Shown here: positions 33,387-40,578 of the stretch, piece by piece
How positions within the stretch are numbered: the stretch's first letter is position 1
Layout: every line of letters starts with the position of its first letter
DNA from: Hymenobacter rubidus
Lineage (GTDB): Bacteria; Bacteroidota; Bacteroidia; Cytophagales; Hymenobacteraceae
Length of the DNA stretch: 64,000 nucleotides
NCBI RefSeq assembly: GCF_016734815.1
Contig: NZ_JAERQF010000008.1
Location: 1-64,000, forward strand
Reading direction: 5' to 3'
The notes under the pieces: generated by a model
What the model was told of the DNA's origin: nothing
What the model saw: the letters and a program-made list of their open reading frames with translations, nothing else
The model's database searches: none
Translations under genes and position numbers: made by a program

Positions 33387-34724
33387 ATGAAACTCCTGTT
33401 CCTGCTGGCCGCCCTGCTGGTGGCCGGGCCCGTCGTGGCCCAGAAAAAAGCCGCGAAGCCTGCGGCCAAAGCCGCCAGCGTTTCGGCCGCTACCGTGACG
33501 CGGGTGGTGCGCACCCTGGCCGCCGACGATATGCAGGGCCGCGGCACCGGGCAGCCCGGCGGACTGAAAGCCGCGCAGTTTTTGGCCGCCGAATTCAAGC
33601 GCATCGGCCTGAAGCCGCTGCCCGGTCTGGCCAGCTTCGAGCAACCATTTACCGTGTACAAAAGCCAGCCCGGTCCCATCACGGCCGTCCTCAACGGGCA
33701 GGCCCTCGGCCCGCAGCAGGTAATGATGGCTTCTGGCCTAAGCACCCTGAACTGGAGCAGCGAAGATGCCAAGCCGGTGGAAGTCGTGCGCGTTGGGCCC
33801 GGCGAAAAGGCCAAGCTGGGTCGGCTACTGCACCCAACGGCCAACACGCTGGTCATTGTGGACACGACGCACGCACGCGAGTTTGCTGGGTTAGCCAATT
33901 ACCTGCGACAGGGAACCATGAGCGGCGAGGCGCCCCAGCCCTTTGCCACCGTAATCGCGCTGGCCTCGGTTCCCGAAAAATTCACGTACCGCATCGGGGC
34001 CACCGCTGCCGTGCTGCCGCTGGAGCAGCGCAACGTGGTGGGCCTGCTGCCCGGCCACAACCCGAAGCGTGCCAAAGAAAGTGTGGTTTTCGCAGGCCAT
34101 TACGACCATTTGGGCTACCTCAAGCCCACAGCGCAGGGCGACTCCGTTGCCAACGGGGCCGACGACGACGCCAGCGGCACCACGGCCGTGGTGGCCTTGG
34201 CGGAGTACTTCAATAAGAAAAACGACAACGCCCGCCCGCTGATTTTTGTAGCCTTCGCGGCCGAGGAAGTGGGCGGCCTGGGCTCCCAATATTTCTCCAA
34301 ACAGCTCGACCCGCAGCAAGTGGTGGCCATGTTCAACATTGAAATGATTGGTAAGGAAGCCAAGTTTGGCCCCAACACGGCGTTTATTACCGGCTTCGAT
34401 AAGTCCGACTTTGGCAAGCTGCTGCAAGCCAACCTAGCGGGCAGCAAGTTCCATTTTGAGCCCGACCCTTACCCCGAACAAAACCTCTTTTATCGCTCCG
34501 ATAATGCCACGCTGGCCCGCCTCGGCGTGCCCGCCCACACCATCAGCACCGACCAGATTCCTACGGACGGCCTCTATCATTCCGTCGACGACGAAGTGGA
34601 AACCCTGGACCTGACCAACATGACGGCCGTCATTCAGGCCATTGCCCAAAGCGCTACCGGCATCGTAGCCGGCCGCCAAACGCCCACGCGCATCCCCCCG
34701 CTCACCGACGACAACCAGCGTTAG
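33387..34724 (+). CDS. Exported M28-family metallopeptidase
   Basis: The 445-residue protein has a signal peptide (MKLLFLLAALLVAGPVVAQ). The M28 aminopeptidase domain carries the zinc ligands in order: His in AGHYDHLGY near residue 235, Asp in NGADDDASGT, Glu-Glu in FAAEEVGGLGS, Asp in the INIEMIGK-like segment FNIEMIGKEA, and His in LYHSVDDEVET. An inserted PA-like domain occupies residues 100-200. It removes N-terminal residues from periplasmic peptides. It follows pyc by six bases and may be cotranscribed, though no functional link is evident. Confidence 0.92.
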   Translation: MKLLFLLAALLVAGPVVAQKKAAKPAAKAASVSAATVTRVVRTLAADDMQGRGTGQPGGLKAAQFLAAEFKRIGLKPLPGLASFEQPFTVYKSQPGPITAVLNGQALGPQQVMMASGLSTLNWSSEDAKPVEVVRVGPGEKAKLGRLLHPTANTLVIVDTTHAREFAGLANYLRQGTMSGEAPQPFATVIALASVPEKFTYRIGATAAVLPLEQRNVVGLLPGHNPKRAKESVVFAGHYDHLGYLKPTAQGDSVANGADDDASGTTAVVALAEYFNKKNDNARPLIFVAFAAEEVGGLGSQYFSKQLDPQQVVAMFNIEMIGKEAKFGPNTAFITGFDKSDFGKLLQANLAGSKFHFEPDPYPEQNLFYRSDNATLARLGVPAHTISTDQIPTDGLYHSVDDEVETLDLTNMTAVIQAIAQSATGIVAGRQTPTRIPPLTDDNQR

Positions 34725-34761
34725 CAGCTGTGGAGGTGCATAGGAAAAGTGTTAAAAAAAG

Positions 34762-34895
34762 GTCATGCTGAGCCTGTCGAAGCATCTCTACCGCGCAAGT
34801 AATTTAATGTGTCATCCTGAACAAAGCGAAGGACCTTCTCGCCGCTGAATCAATAGTTCAACGGTAAGAAGGTCCTTCGCTTTGCTCAGGATGAC
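34762..34895. repeat. Family A half copy next to a complete variant copy
   Basis: A lone arm GGTCATGCTGAGCCTGTCGA (to about 34796) is followed by a complete inverted repeat with 29-base arms (34811-34839 and 34867-34895) beginning GTCATCCTGAACAAAGCG. Arms of the second match except near the middle. Confidence 0.85.
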
Positions 34896-34964
34896 AGACG
34901 GAGCGGGCAAAATGCTGCGCCGGTGCTCAGTATAACAGGCTTACTTCAAAAACCTGATGCCAGC

Positions 34965-35792
34965 TTACCGCCCTATTTTCAACGTGAGGCCGGCGCCTAC
35001 CGTGGAAGTGCCAGCGGCCAAGCCACCCAGTACCTTACCAGCGGTTACATCGAGCCGCACGGCAGGCACAGGACGGACGTAGAGCCCGGCTGTGGTGCCC
35101 GTGTTGAAGGATGAATTGCCGACGCCGTAGGCTTCCACAAAGAAGCCGGCCATGTTGGTGATGGGGCCATTCAGGGCCAGCGAACCCATGAACTGGCCGT
35201 TGTCGGTGTCTTTCAAGGTGATGCCGCGCTGGCTGAAGCCAAAGTTGGCCTCCAGGCCAAAGCGCTGGCCAATTTGCTCGCTCACCAGCAGGCGGCCGCC
35301 GGGGCCCCAAGTAGTAGCCCGCAGGCCCTGGCTGCCCGTGCCCGGCACCGCCGACTCCACCAGAATGGCGACCTGGGTGCGGGTGTTGTAGTTGGGCGAG
35401 AGCATGAACTTGGCGCCCACCACGGCCGGGGCCCAGCCGCTGGAATCGACGCGGCCGGTTTCGGTGAGGTAGGAGGGGCCGTTGTGCAGGAACGGCTGGG
35501 TCACGCGCAGCTCCATGCTGTTGAAGAAGCCGATGCGCAGCGTGGCGGCGCTGATGCGTTGGGCCAGTCCCACGCCACCGGTTTGGCGCTGGAAGCCGCT
35601 TTCCAGCTGGATGCGGCCGGGCTGAAGAACCTGGGCGGTGATGGTTTGTCCCGGACGGTCGGCGCGAATGTTTCGCACGAAAGGAGCGTCCACGTTGGGG
35701 TTGTTTTCTTCCGGCGTGTTTTGGGCCAGGGTGAGGCCGGGGACGCCCATCAGGGCGGCGGCGGCCAGCAGAGTGGTCTTGCGCATGACCAT
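34965..35792 (-). CDS. Outer-membrane MetA-pathway phenol-degradation-like channel
   Basis: The 275-residue protein has a signal peptide (MRKTTLLAAAALMGVPGLTLAQ, starting at the second ATG two codons in) and then repeating amphipathic beta strands with NIRADRPGQTITAQVLQPGR, GRIQLESGFQRQTGG, and FGLEANFGFSQRGITL. The pattern, with RADRPG near the N-terminus, fits the PF13557 family of outer-membrane beta-barrel transporters. No phenol genes are nearby, so the cargo is unknown. It is divergent from the esterase at 35927. Confidence 0.75.
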   Translation of the reverse strand: MVMRKTTLLAAAALMGVPGLTLAQNTPEENNPNVDAPFVRNIRADRPGQTITAQVLQPGRIQLESGFQRQTGGVGLAQRISAATLRIGFFNSMELRVTQPFLHNGPSYLTETGRVDSSGWAPAVVGAKFMLSPNYNTRTQVAILVESAVPGTGSQGLRATTWGPGGRLLVSEQIGQRFGLEANFGFSQRGITLKDTDNGQFMGSLALNGPITNMAGFFVEAYGVGNSSFNTGTTAGLYVRPVPAVRLDVTAGKVLGGLAAGTSTVGAGLTLKIGR

Positions 35793-35900
35793 ACTACCAA
35801 AGCCGCTACGACATCGTTCAATTTAGGTTGCGTTTTGCGTAATTTTCATCAAAAAATGCCATATTATTTCTAGATACTACCACCTGGCAACCGCTTTTCG

Positions 35901-35908
35901 TACCTTTG
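35901..35908 (+). promoter_or_regulatory. -7 element TACCTTTG upstream of the esterase
   Basis: An exact TAnnTTTG match whose start site near 35915 leaves only about 12 bases to the ATG at 35927. It excludes the TTG start at 35906. Confidence 0.6.
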
Positions 35909-35926
35909 CGTACAATTGCTCAACTT

Positions 35927-36859
35927 ATGAAAGCATCTCTGATTTGGGGCCTCCTCGGCCTTTCCCTTCTTGCGTCGGGGGGCGTGCTGGCCCAGCCCAG
36001 CCAGCAGTTGTTTCCGCTCTACGCCGGCACCATTCCCAATTCGCAGCCCAGCGCGGTGCAGGAAACCAGCGTCACGATACCCGCCGGCGTGCGCATATCA
36101 AACGTGGTGCAGCCTACACTCACGGCCTTTCTGCCGGCGCCGGGCACGGCCAATGGTACGGCGGTCATTATCTGCCCCGGCGGCGGCTATACCCGCCTGT
36201 CCATCGACAGCGAGGGCTACGATGTGGCCAAGCGCCTGAACGAGATGGGGGTGACGGCTTTCGTGTTGAAATACCGCCTCCCCAACGACCAAACCCAGAC
36301 CGACAAAACCACCGCGCCGCTGCTCGATGCCCAACAGGCCCTGCGCCTGGTGCGCCAGCAGGCCGCCAAGTACAGCGTGAACCCTGAGCGCATTGGCCTC
36401 ATGGGCTTCTCGGCGGGCGGGCACCTGGCGGCCACGGCGGGCACGCATTTCGCGCAGCCGGTGGGGGCAAATCCGGGGCCGGTGTCGGTGCGGCCCGCGT
36501 TTCTGGTGCTGCTGTATCCGGTCATCAGCTTCAGCGACAGCCTCAAGCACGGCGGCTCGCGCGATAACCTGCTGGGCAAAACGCCACCGGCCGACCAGGT
36601 CCGGCTTTACTCCAACGAATTGCAGGTGTCGGCCCAAACGCCGCCCACGTTCCTGGTGCACGCCCAGGACGACAAAACCGTACCTGTGAACAACAGCATC
36701 GTGTTTTACCAAGCTTGCCTGCGCCACGGCGTGCCGGCCGAAATGCACCTCTACCCCAAGGGCGGCCACGGCTTTGGCCTCAACAACAAAACCACGAAAG
36801 ACCTCTGGACCGACCGCCTGCGCAACTGGTTCGACGCCAACGGCTGGCTCACGAAGTAA
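35927..36859 (+). CDS. Secreted alpha/beta hydrolase, acetyl-xylan-esterase-like
   Basis: The 310-residue protein has a signal peptide (MKASLIWGLLGLSLLASGGVLA). Typical esterase motifs follow: the oxyanion-hole loop ICPGGGYTRLSIDSEGYD, FVLKYRLPND, the nucleophile elbow GLMGFSAGGHLAAT with Ser near residue 160, and the C-terminal catalytic Asp and His in AQDDKTVPVNNS and GGHGFGL. This arrangement matches BD-FAE/axe-type carbohydrate esterases that deacetylate xylan-like glycans. The next gene starts inside its stop codon (TAATG), so they are translationally coupled. Confidence 0.88.
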   Translation: MKASLIWGLLGLSLLASGGVLAQPSQQLFPLYAGTIPNSQPSAVQETSVTIPAGVRISNVVQPTLTAFLPAPGTANGTAVIICPGGGYTRLSIDSEGYDVAKRLNEMGVTAFVLKYRLPNDQTQTDKTTAPLLDAQQALRLVRQQAAKYSVNPERIGLMGFSAGGHLAATAGTHFAQPVGANPGPVSVRPAFLVLLYPVISFSDSLKHGGSRDNLLGKTPPADQVRLYSNELQVSAQTPPTFLVHAQDDKTVPVNNSIVFYQACLRHGVPAEMHLYPKGGHGFGLNNKTTKDLWTDRLRNWFDANGWLTK

Positions 36860-38049
36860 TGCGCAAAAAGATTGTAGCGGGGCTGCTGGGAGTGACGCTG
36901 GCGGGCTGCGACCAAAAAATGCATTCCACCGCCTCCGACACGCCGGCCCTGCCCAGCGTGTCGGTAGCCCCGGTGCCATTGCCGCTGCCCGCCGCCCCAG
37001 CGCAAGCCAAGCCCCAGCCCAAGCCGCCGGACATTCCCGGCTGGGCGCCGCCGGTGGCCACCGATACGCTGGTGCTGCTCAACGGCCAGCCCCACCACCT
37101 GCGGATGGAGGCCGAAACGGATTCGACCCGCCGCCTCAGCGCTACCTACGAGGACACCCCCGGCCACGCCGAACGGGTGCACGGCTTTGAAGGGCGCTAC
37201 ACCCTGACGCTGCGCGACAACACGGGCCGGCAGGTGTTTCGCCGCCAGTTGCACAAGGCCGCGTTCTTCAAAAAAGCGGGAGCCGACATTGTGACCGAAA
37301 GCGAAGCCTATCAGCCGCAGTTTTTGGGGTATAGCCGGCCGCTCGGGGCGCTGGCCTTTACCCTCGATTTTATGGTGCCCGACAGCGACGTGGGCGCCCA
37401 GGTGGTGCTGCTGCTCGATATGGCGGGCAACGTGCTGCGCCTCAGCGACGGCCGGGGCCCCGGCGTGGGGGCCGAGTGCGAGCCCGCTCTCTCGGCCGAC
37501 GGCACGGCCCTGCTCACCGGTTCGGAGCTGTTACGGGCCGGCCGCCCGCCCCTGCGCTTCGCCCGCCCCGATGCGGAACTGGTGGGCGCCTCTTTCCTCA
37601 CCGATTCCACGCTGCTGGTGGTGTATGCGCCCGGCAAAGCCCACCCCATCCGCTTTGCCGACGGCATGGATGGCTACGGCCGCACGCCCACGGCGCAACA
37701 GCAACAAGCCCCGAATGCCTTTGTGCGGCACATCCGGACCGGGCGCGTGCTGCGCCGCTTCCGCTACCACGGCTATTACGAGGAGATGGGATATACCATT
37801 CCCGGCTTTCAGCTGCGGGCCACGGCCACCCATTACCTGCTTGATGAGAAGCGAGGGCTTTACCTGCTCCCGCTGAGCGGCGTGGGCGTGCCCGTTGAGA
37901 TGCGCTTCGCTACCATGCCCCGCTTCACGCCGCCCAAGCGCCTGGCCGAGGTGCGGGTAGAAGTGAGCAGCGCCGAAAGCACCTTTGCCTTTTACGTAGA
38001 CACAATTAGCCGGCAGCCCCGCATCCGCTACCAGCGGCTGGCAGAGTAG
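36859..38049 (+). CDS. Lipoprotein of unknown function coupled to the esterase
   Basis: The ATG at 36859 overlaps the esterase stop by one base. The 396-residue product has a lipoprotein signal (MRKKIVAGLLGVTLAG-C) followed by DQKM, a Pro/Ala-rich linker and a domain with FEGRYTLTLRDNTGRQVFRR, GAECEPALSADGTALLTGSE and FYVDTISRQPRIRYQRLAE. The LSADGTAL pattern hints at beta-propeller-like blades, but I do not recognise the family. Coupling to the esterase suggests a shared role in glycan handling at the envelope. Confidence 0.65.
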   Translation: MRKKIVAGLLGVTLAGCDQKMHSTASDTPALPSVSVAPVPLPLPAAPAQAKPQPKPPDIPGWAPPVATDTLVLLNGQPHHLRMEAETDSTRRLSATYEDTPGHAERVHGFEGRYTLTLRDNTGRQVFRRQLHKAAFFKKAGADIVTESEAYQPQFLGYSRPLGALAFTLDFMVPDSDVGAQVVLLLDMAGNVLRLSDGRGPGVGAECEPALSADGTALLTGSELLRAGRPPLRFARPDAELVGASFLTDSTLLVVYAPGKAHPIRFADGMDGYGRTPTAQQQQAPNAFVRHIRTGRVLRRFRYHGYYEEMGYTIPGFQLRATATHYLLDEKRGLYLLPLSGVGVPVEMRFATMPRFTPPKRLAEVRVEVSSAESTFAFYVDTISRQPRIRYQRLAE

Positions 38050-38053
38050 CACC

Positions 38054-38135
38054 GTAGCGCGAACTTTGCAGTTCGCGTTCCCGCGCCGGTGCAACGATTG
38101 TCGCTCCGGGACGCGAATTACAAAGTTCGCGCTAC
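38054..38135. repeat. Family B inverted repeat between convergent genes
   Basis: The 25-base arms (38054-38078, 38111-38135), beginning GTAGCGCGAACTTTGCAG, are near-perfect complements. The right arm carries the TAG stop of the LRR kinase gene (38132-38134). Confidence 0.9.
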
Positions 38136-39439
38136 AGTGCCAGCGCTGCGCTCACCTCCGCAAACAGGGGCCGCGCCGATACCTCCGGCTGCACGCAACG
38201 GCGCTGCAATTCCCAGAGCGCCGGCGCTTTGTCGGCCTCGTCGCAGTGCGTCAGCAGCTCTTCCAGCAGGCAGCCGAAGGCCCGGATTTCCAGGCGCTGC
38301 AGGGCGGTGGCCAGCTCCGCATCTTCCGCGTCAAAGAAACAGGCGGCTCCAAAATCGCCCAGCAGGGCGTTGCCTTCAATGGTGTTCAAAATGTTGTGGG
38401 CGTATAAATCGCCGTGCATAATGCCCTGCGCGTGCAAATGCCCGGCGGCGGCGGCAATGCCCTGGGCAATGTTCAGGGCCGTTTCGAGACTGAAAGTGGT
38501 GCCGGGCTTGTACACGTCGCGGGTGCAGGTGGCCAGGCTGGGCGGGCCGGCCAGGTTGCCGAAGGCCTCGTCAATCAGCTCCAGTACCAGGCCCTCGGCC
38601 CCGGCGGGGTGCTGGCTCACGCGGCCCAGCACGGCAATCAGGTTGGGGTGAGCGCCGGCCTTGATGGTGGCCAGCATCTCGCAGTGGGGCAGGCCGTCGC
38701 TGGTCACGGCCCCTTTGAAGAGCTTCACAGCCACGTCCTCATCGGCCACATTGGGCTGCTGCCACAGGGCGCGGTAAATCACGCCCGACGCGCCTTCGCC
38801 CAATTGCTGGGCAATGGTCAGCTTGTCCCAGGCAATGACGCCGATGATGTGCAGCTTCTCCGCGGCGGCCTCGGCCGGGGCCGAGAAGGGGTTGCCGGCA
38901 TAGGCCAGCCACGAGAGGCGCGGCAGGGCCAGCAGCCACGCGGGCAGCGCGGTGAGTTGGTTGGCGGCAATGCGCAGCAGCTCCAGCTTGGTGCACAGGG
39001 CCAGGGTGGCGGGCAGGGCCGTGAGGCGGTTACCGGCGAGCATCAGCTTCTGCAACTCGGGGCACTGGCCAATTTCAGTGGGCAATTCTTCGAGTTGGTT
39101 ATCGGTGAGGATGAGCCAGCGCAGGGCAGGGGTGAGGGCCGCCGCCGGCAGCGTTCGTATCTGGTTGGCCTTGAAGCCCACCATGCTCAATTGGGGACAC
39201 TGGCCCAGCACGGCTGGCACTTCGGTAAACTGGTTATCGGAGCAGAACAGCACGCGCAATTGGTGCAAGCGGCCTAGGTCGTCGGGCAGAGCGGAAAGGG
39301 CGTTGCCGGACAGGTTGAGGATTTCCAGCGAATCGGCGAGGGCAAAAATTTCCTGGGGAAACTCGGTGAGGCCGGCGCTCAAGTCGAGACGTTTGAGGCC
39401 GTGGAGCTGGCCGGCGCGCAGTTGGGCAAGGGTGTGCAT
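38132..39439 (-). CDS. Leucine-rich-repeat protein kinase
   Basis: This 435-residue cytoplasmic protein joins about eight LRRs (residues 15-200; units like LEILNLSGNALSALPDDLGR) to a eukaryotic-type kinase domain. Kinase motifs: glycine loop GEGASGVIYRA near residue 216, ATP-binding Lys in VAVKLFKG, catalytic loop HGDLYAHNIL (Asp and Asn kept; the usual Arg of HRD is Gly) and metal loop GDFGAA. It lacks the Arg of HRD, so activation-loop phosphorylation is probably not needed. The kinase is short after the DFG motif. LRRs probably recruit a protein target, which is unknown. Confidence 0.88.
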   Translation of the reverse strand: MHTLAQLRAGQLHGLKRLDLSAGLTEFPQEIFALADSLEILNLSGNALSALPDDLGRLHQLRVLFCSDNQFTEVPAVLGQCPQLSMVGFKANQIRTLPAAALTPALRWLILTDNQLEELPTEIGQCPELQKLMLAGNRLTALPATLALCTKLELLRIAANQLTALPAWLLALPRLSWLAYAGNPFSAPAEAAAEKLHIIGVIAWDKLTIAQQLGEGASGVIYRALWQQPNVADEDVAVKLFKGAVTSDGLPHCEMLATIKAGAHPNLIAVLGRVSQHPAGAEGLVLELIDEAFGNLAGPPSLATCTRDVYKPGTTFSLETALNIAQGIAAAAGHLHAQGIMHGDLYAHNILNTIEGNALLGDFGAACFFDAEDAELATALQRLEIRAFGCLLEELLTHCDEADKAPALWELQRRCVQPEVSARPLFAEVSAALAL

Positions 39440-39450
39440 AGGGGCAAAGG

Positions 39451-39534
39451 TGTAGCGCGAACTTTGTAGTTCGCGTCCCGGAACGACAAACGTTGTACCG
39501 GCGCAGGGACGCGAACTACAAAGTTCGCGCTACA
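39451..39534. repeat. Family B inverted repeat upstream of the LRR kinase
   Basis: Arms TGTAGCGCGAACTTTGTAG (39451 on) and the complement ending GTTCGCGCTACA (39506-39534) are perfect over 28 bases. With the copy at 38054 this places the LRR kinase between two family B elements. Confidence 0.9.
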
Positions 39535-39639
39535 TCAAAAGCTCTCCTTCCGGAAGCCCCAGCTCCGCAATTTGGCCTCGAACGTATCCGGATAATTGGC
39601 CTTCAGCGCGTACGCCACGGCTTGCAGCATATTGCGCAT
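39535..39639 (-). CDS. Short ORF, possible C-terminal remnant
   Basis: A reverse frame reads MRNMLQAVAYALKANYPDTF, then EAKLRSWGFRKESF and TGA (39535-39537). It stays open upstream of the ATG (ALVTLSLELSSGLG), so it may be the end of a decayed gene rather than a start. Codon pattern and amino-acid mix look protein-like. Its stop abuts a family B repeat arm. No family recognised. Confidence 0.35.
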   Translation of the reverse strand: MRNMLQAVAYALKANYPDTFEAKLRSWGFRKESF

Positions 39640-39988
39640 CCCCAAGCCGCTCGACAACTCCAAACTCAAGGTGACAAGGGCGCCCGCGCATTTTTTCGGA
39701 CCGGGTGGCCCGTCCGCCCATCTTCGCCCCCACGCGTAGGTAGTCCCCGGCCAGCGGTTGCCCCTAAAAAGGCGAACCCCCGGCTATTGGAGTAGTCGAG
39801 GGTTCAGGAAGCGGATTTACAGCAAAACCCTTACTTCATATTCAATGAAGCAGCGACTCAAGCTGCCTAGGACAGCGCGAAGAAGCTAGTGCACAAGGTC
39901 GGTTCGCCGCTCTTGTTGGAGTTCTTGAAAGGTGTGGCAAAAGGCTTAGGCCTGCTGCTCATCTCACAATTAATCCGGTAGTTTCGGT
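39640..39988. other. Gene-poor patch with possible small ORF
   Basis: Part of a 674-base interval with no complete gene. A GTG at 39880 opens 33 codons ending KGVAKGLGLLLISQLIR at TAG 39979-39981, just before a plus-strand terminator, so a small hydrophobic peptide or gene tail is possible. Nothing else was seen. Confidence 0.3.
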
Positions 39989-40024
39989 AAGGGGCCGGGC
40001 CGGTAGCTTGGCCCTTTATTTTTT
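39989..40024 (+). terminator. Intrinsic terminator with no obvious gene upstream
   Basis: AAGGGGCC pairs with GGCCCTT with a bulge and is followed by TATTTTTT. Its presence implies a plus-strand transcript ends here, yet only a possible 33-codon frame lies upstream. Confidence 0.55.
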
Positions 40025-40113
40025 CTTGCTGCGCCAAATATACAAGCAGTTGCGGAGAAAAGTTGCGGGGGTTGGTGAGGTCAAAAGCTGGGTACTATGT
40101 GAGGTTAGGAAAA

Positions 40114-40557
40114 TTATTTTAGCATCTTGAGGCTCATACATCCTCCATCCCCATCAGCATCTATAATTGCTTCAATAGTATCTTCCTTATTGATATACCG
40201 AGCTTGATTGCCTTGACGTACCCAATTTTTCATCAAATATTCAAACTCTCCAATGCAAGAGCAAGGATTTCCACTTAGCAGTGCCAGTTGTGACTTGCCG
40301 TTTATGAACACAAAACAGACTTGTTGTTTCTCGTCAAAGAAGTTGATAAAAATCCATTCTGGATTATCACTGTCACCTCGAAATATTGCTTGATACTTCA
40401 ACGAAGATTGAGAAAAACCAATAAGGACATCTGCAATAGGCTTGTTCATTAACGCGACCACATTTCTAAAATGCTCCGGAACAGGACATTCAGCAGTCTG
40501 CGCGAAAGAAGAAAAGGAAGCGCAAATGAATAGAGCAAGAGCCAAAAACACTTTCAT
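40114..40557 (-). CDS. Small secreted protein of unknown function, AT-rich
   Basis: The 147-residue product has a signal peptide (MKVFLALALFICASFSSFAQ). The mature part has five Cys (ECPVPEHF, QQVCFVF, NPCSCIGEF, GGCMSLK), which could form disulfides in the periplasm. It also contains EWIFINFFDEKQQ and NKEDTIEAIIDADGDGG. Its base composition is clearly lower in G+C than its neighbours, suggesting acquisition by transfer. No family recognised. It lies 21 bases downstream of the helicase gene in the same direction. Confidence 0.65.
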   Translation of the reverse strand: MKVFLALALFICASFSSFAQTAECPVPEHFRNVVALMNKPIADVLIGFSQSSLKYQAIFRGDSDNPEWIFINFFDEKQQVCFVFINGKSQLALLSGNPCSCIGEFEYLMKNWVRQGNQARYINKEDTIEAIIDADGDGGCMSLKMLK

Positions 40558-40578
40558 GTGTGCAATCTAATTAACTTC

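Noticed and set aside
39491..39500. CAAACGTTG as a third sus-type operator
   Set aside because: It is inside a family B repeat, breaks the palindrome, and has no sugar gene nearby.
39740..39850. tRNA-like fold around GAACCC..GGGTTC
   Set aside because: Only one short complementary pair was found; no cloverleaf, anticodon loop or CCA-adjacent acceptor stem could be drawn.
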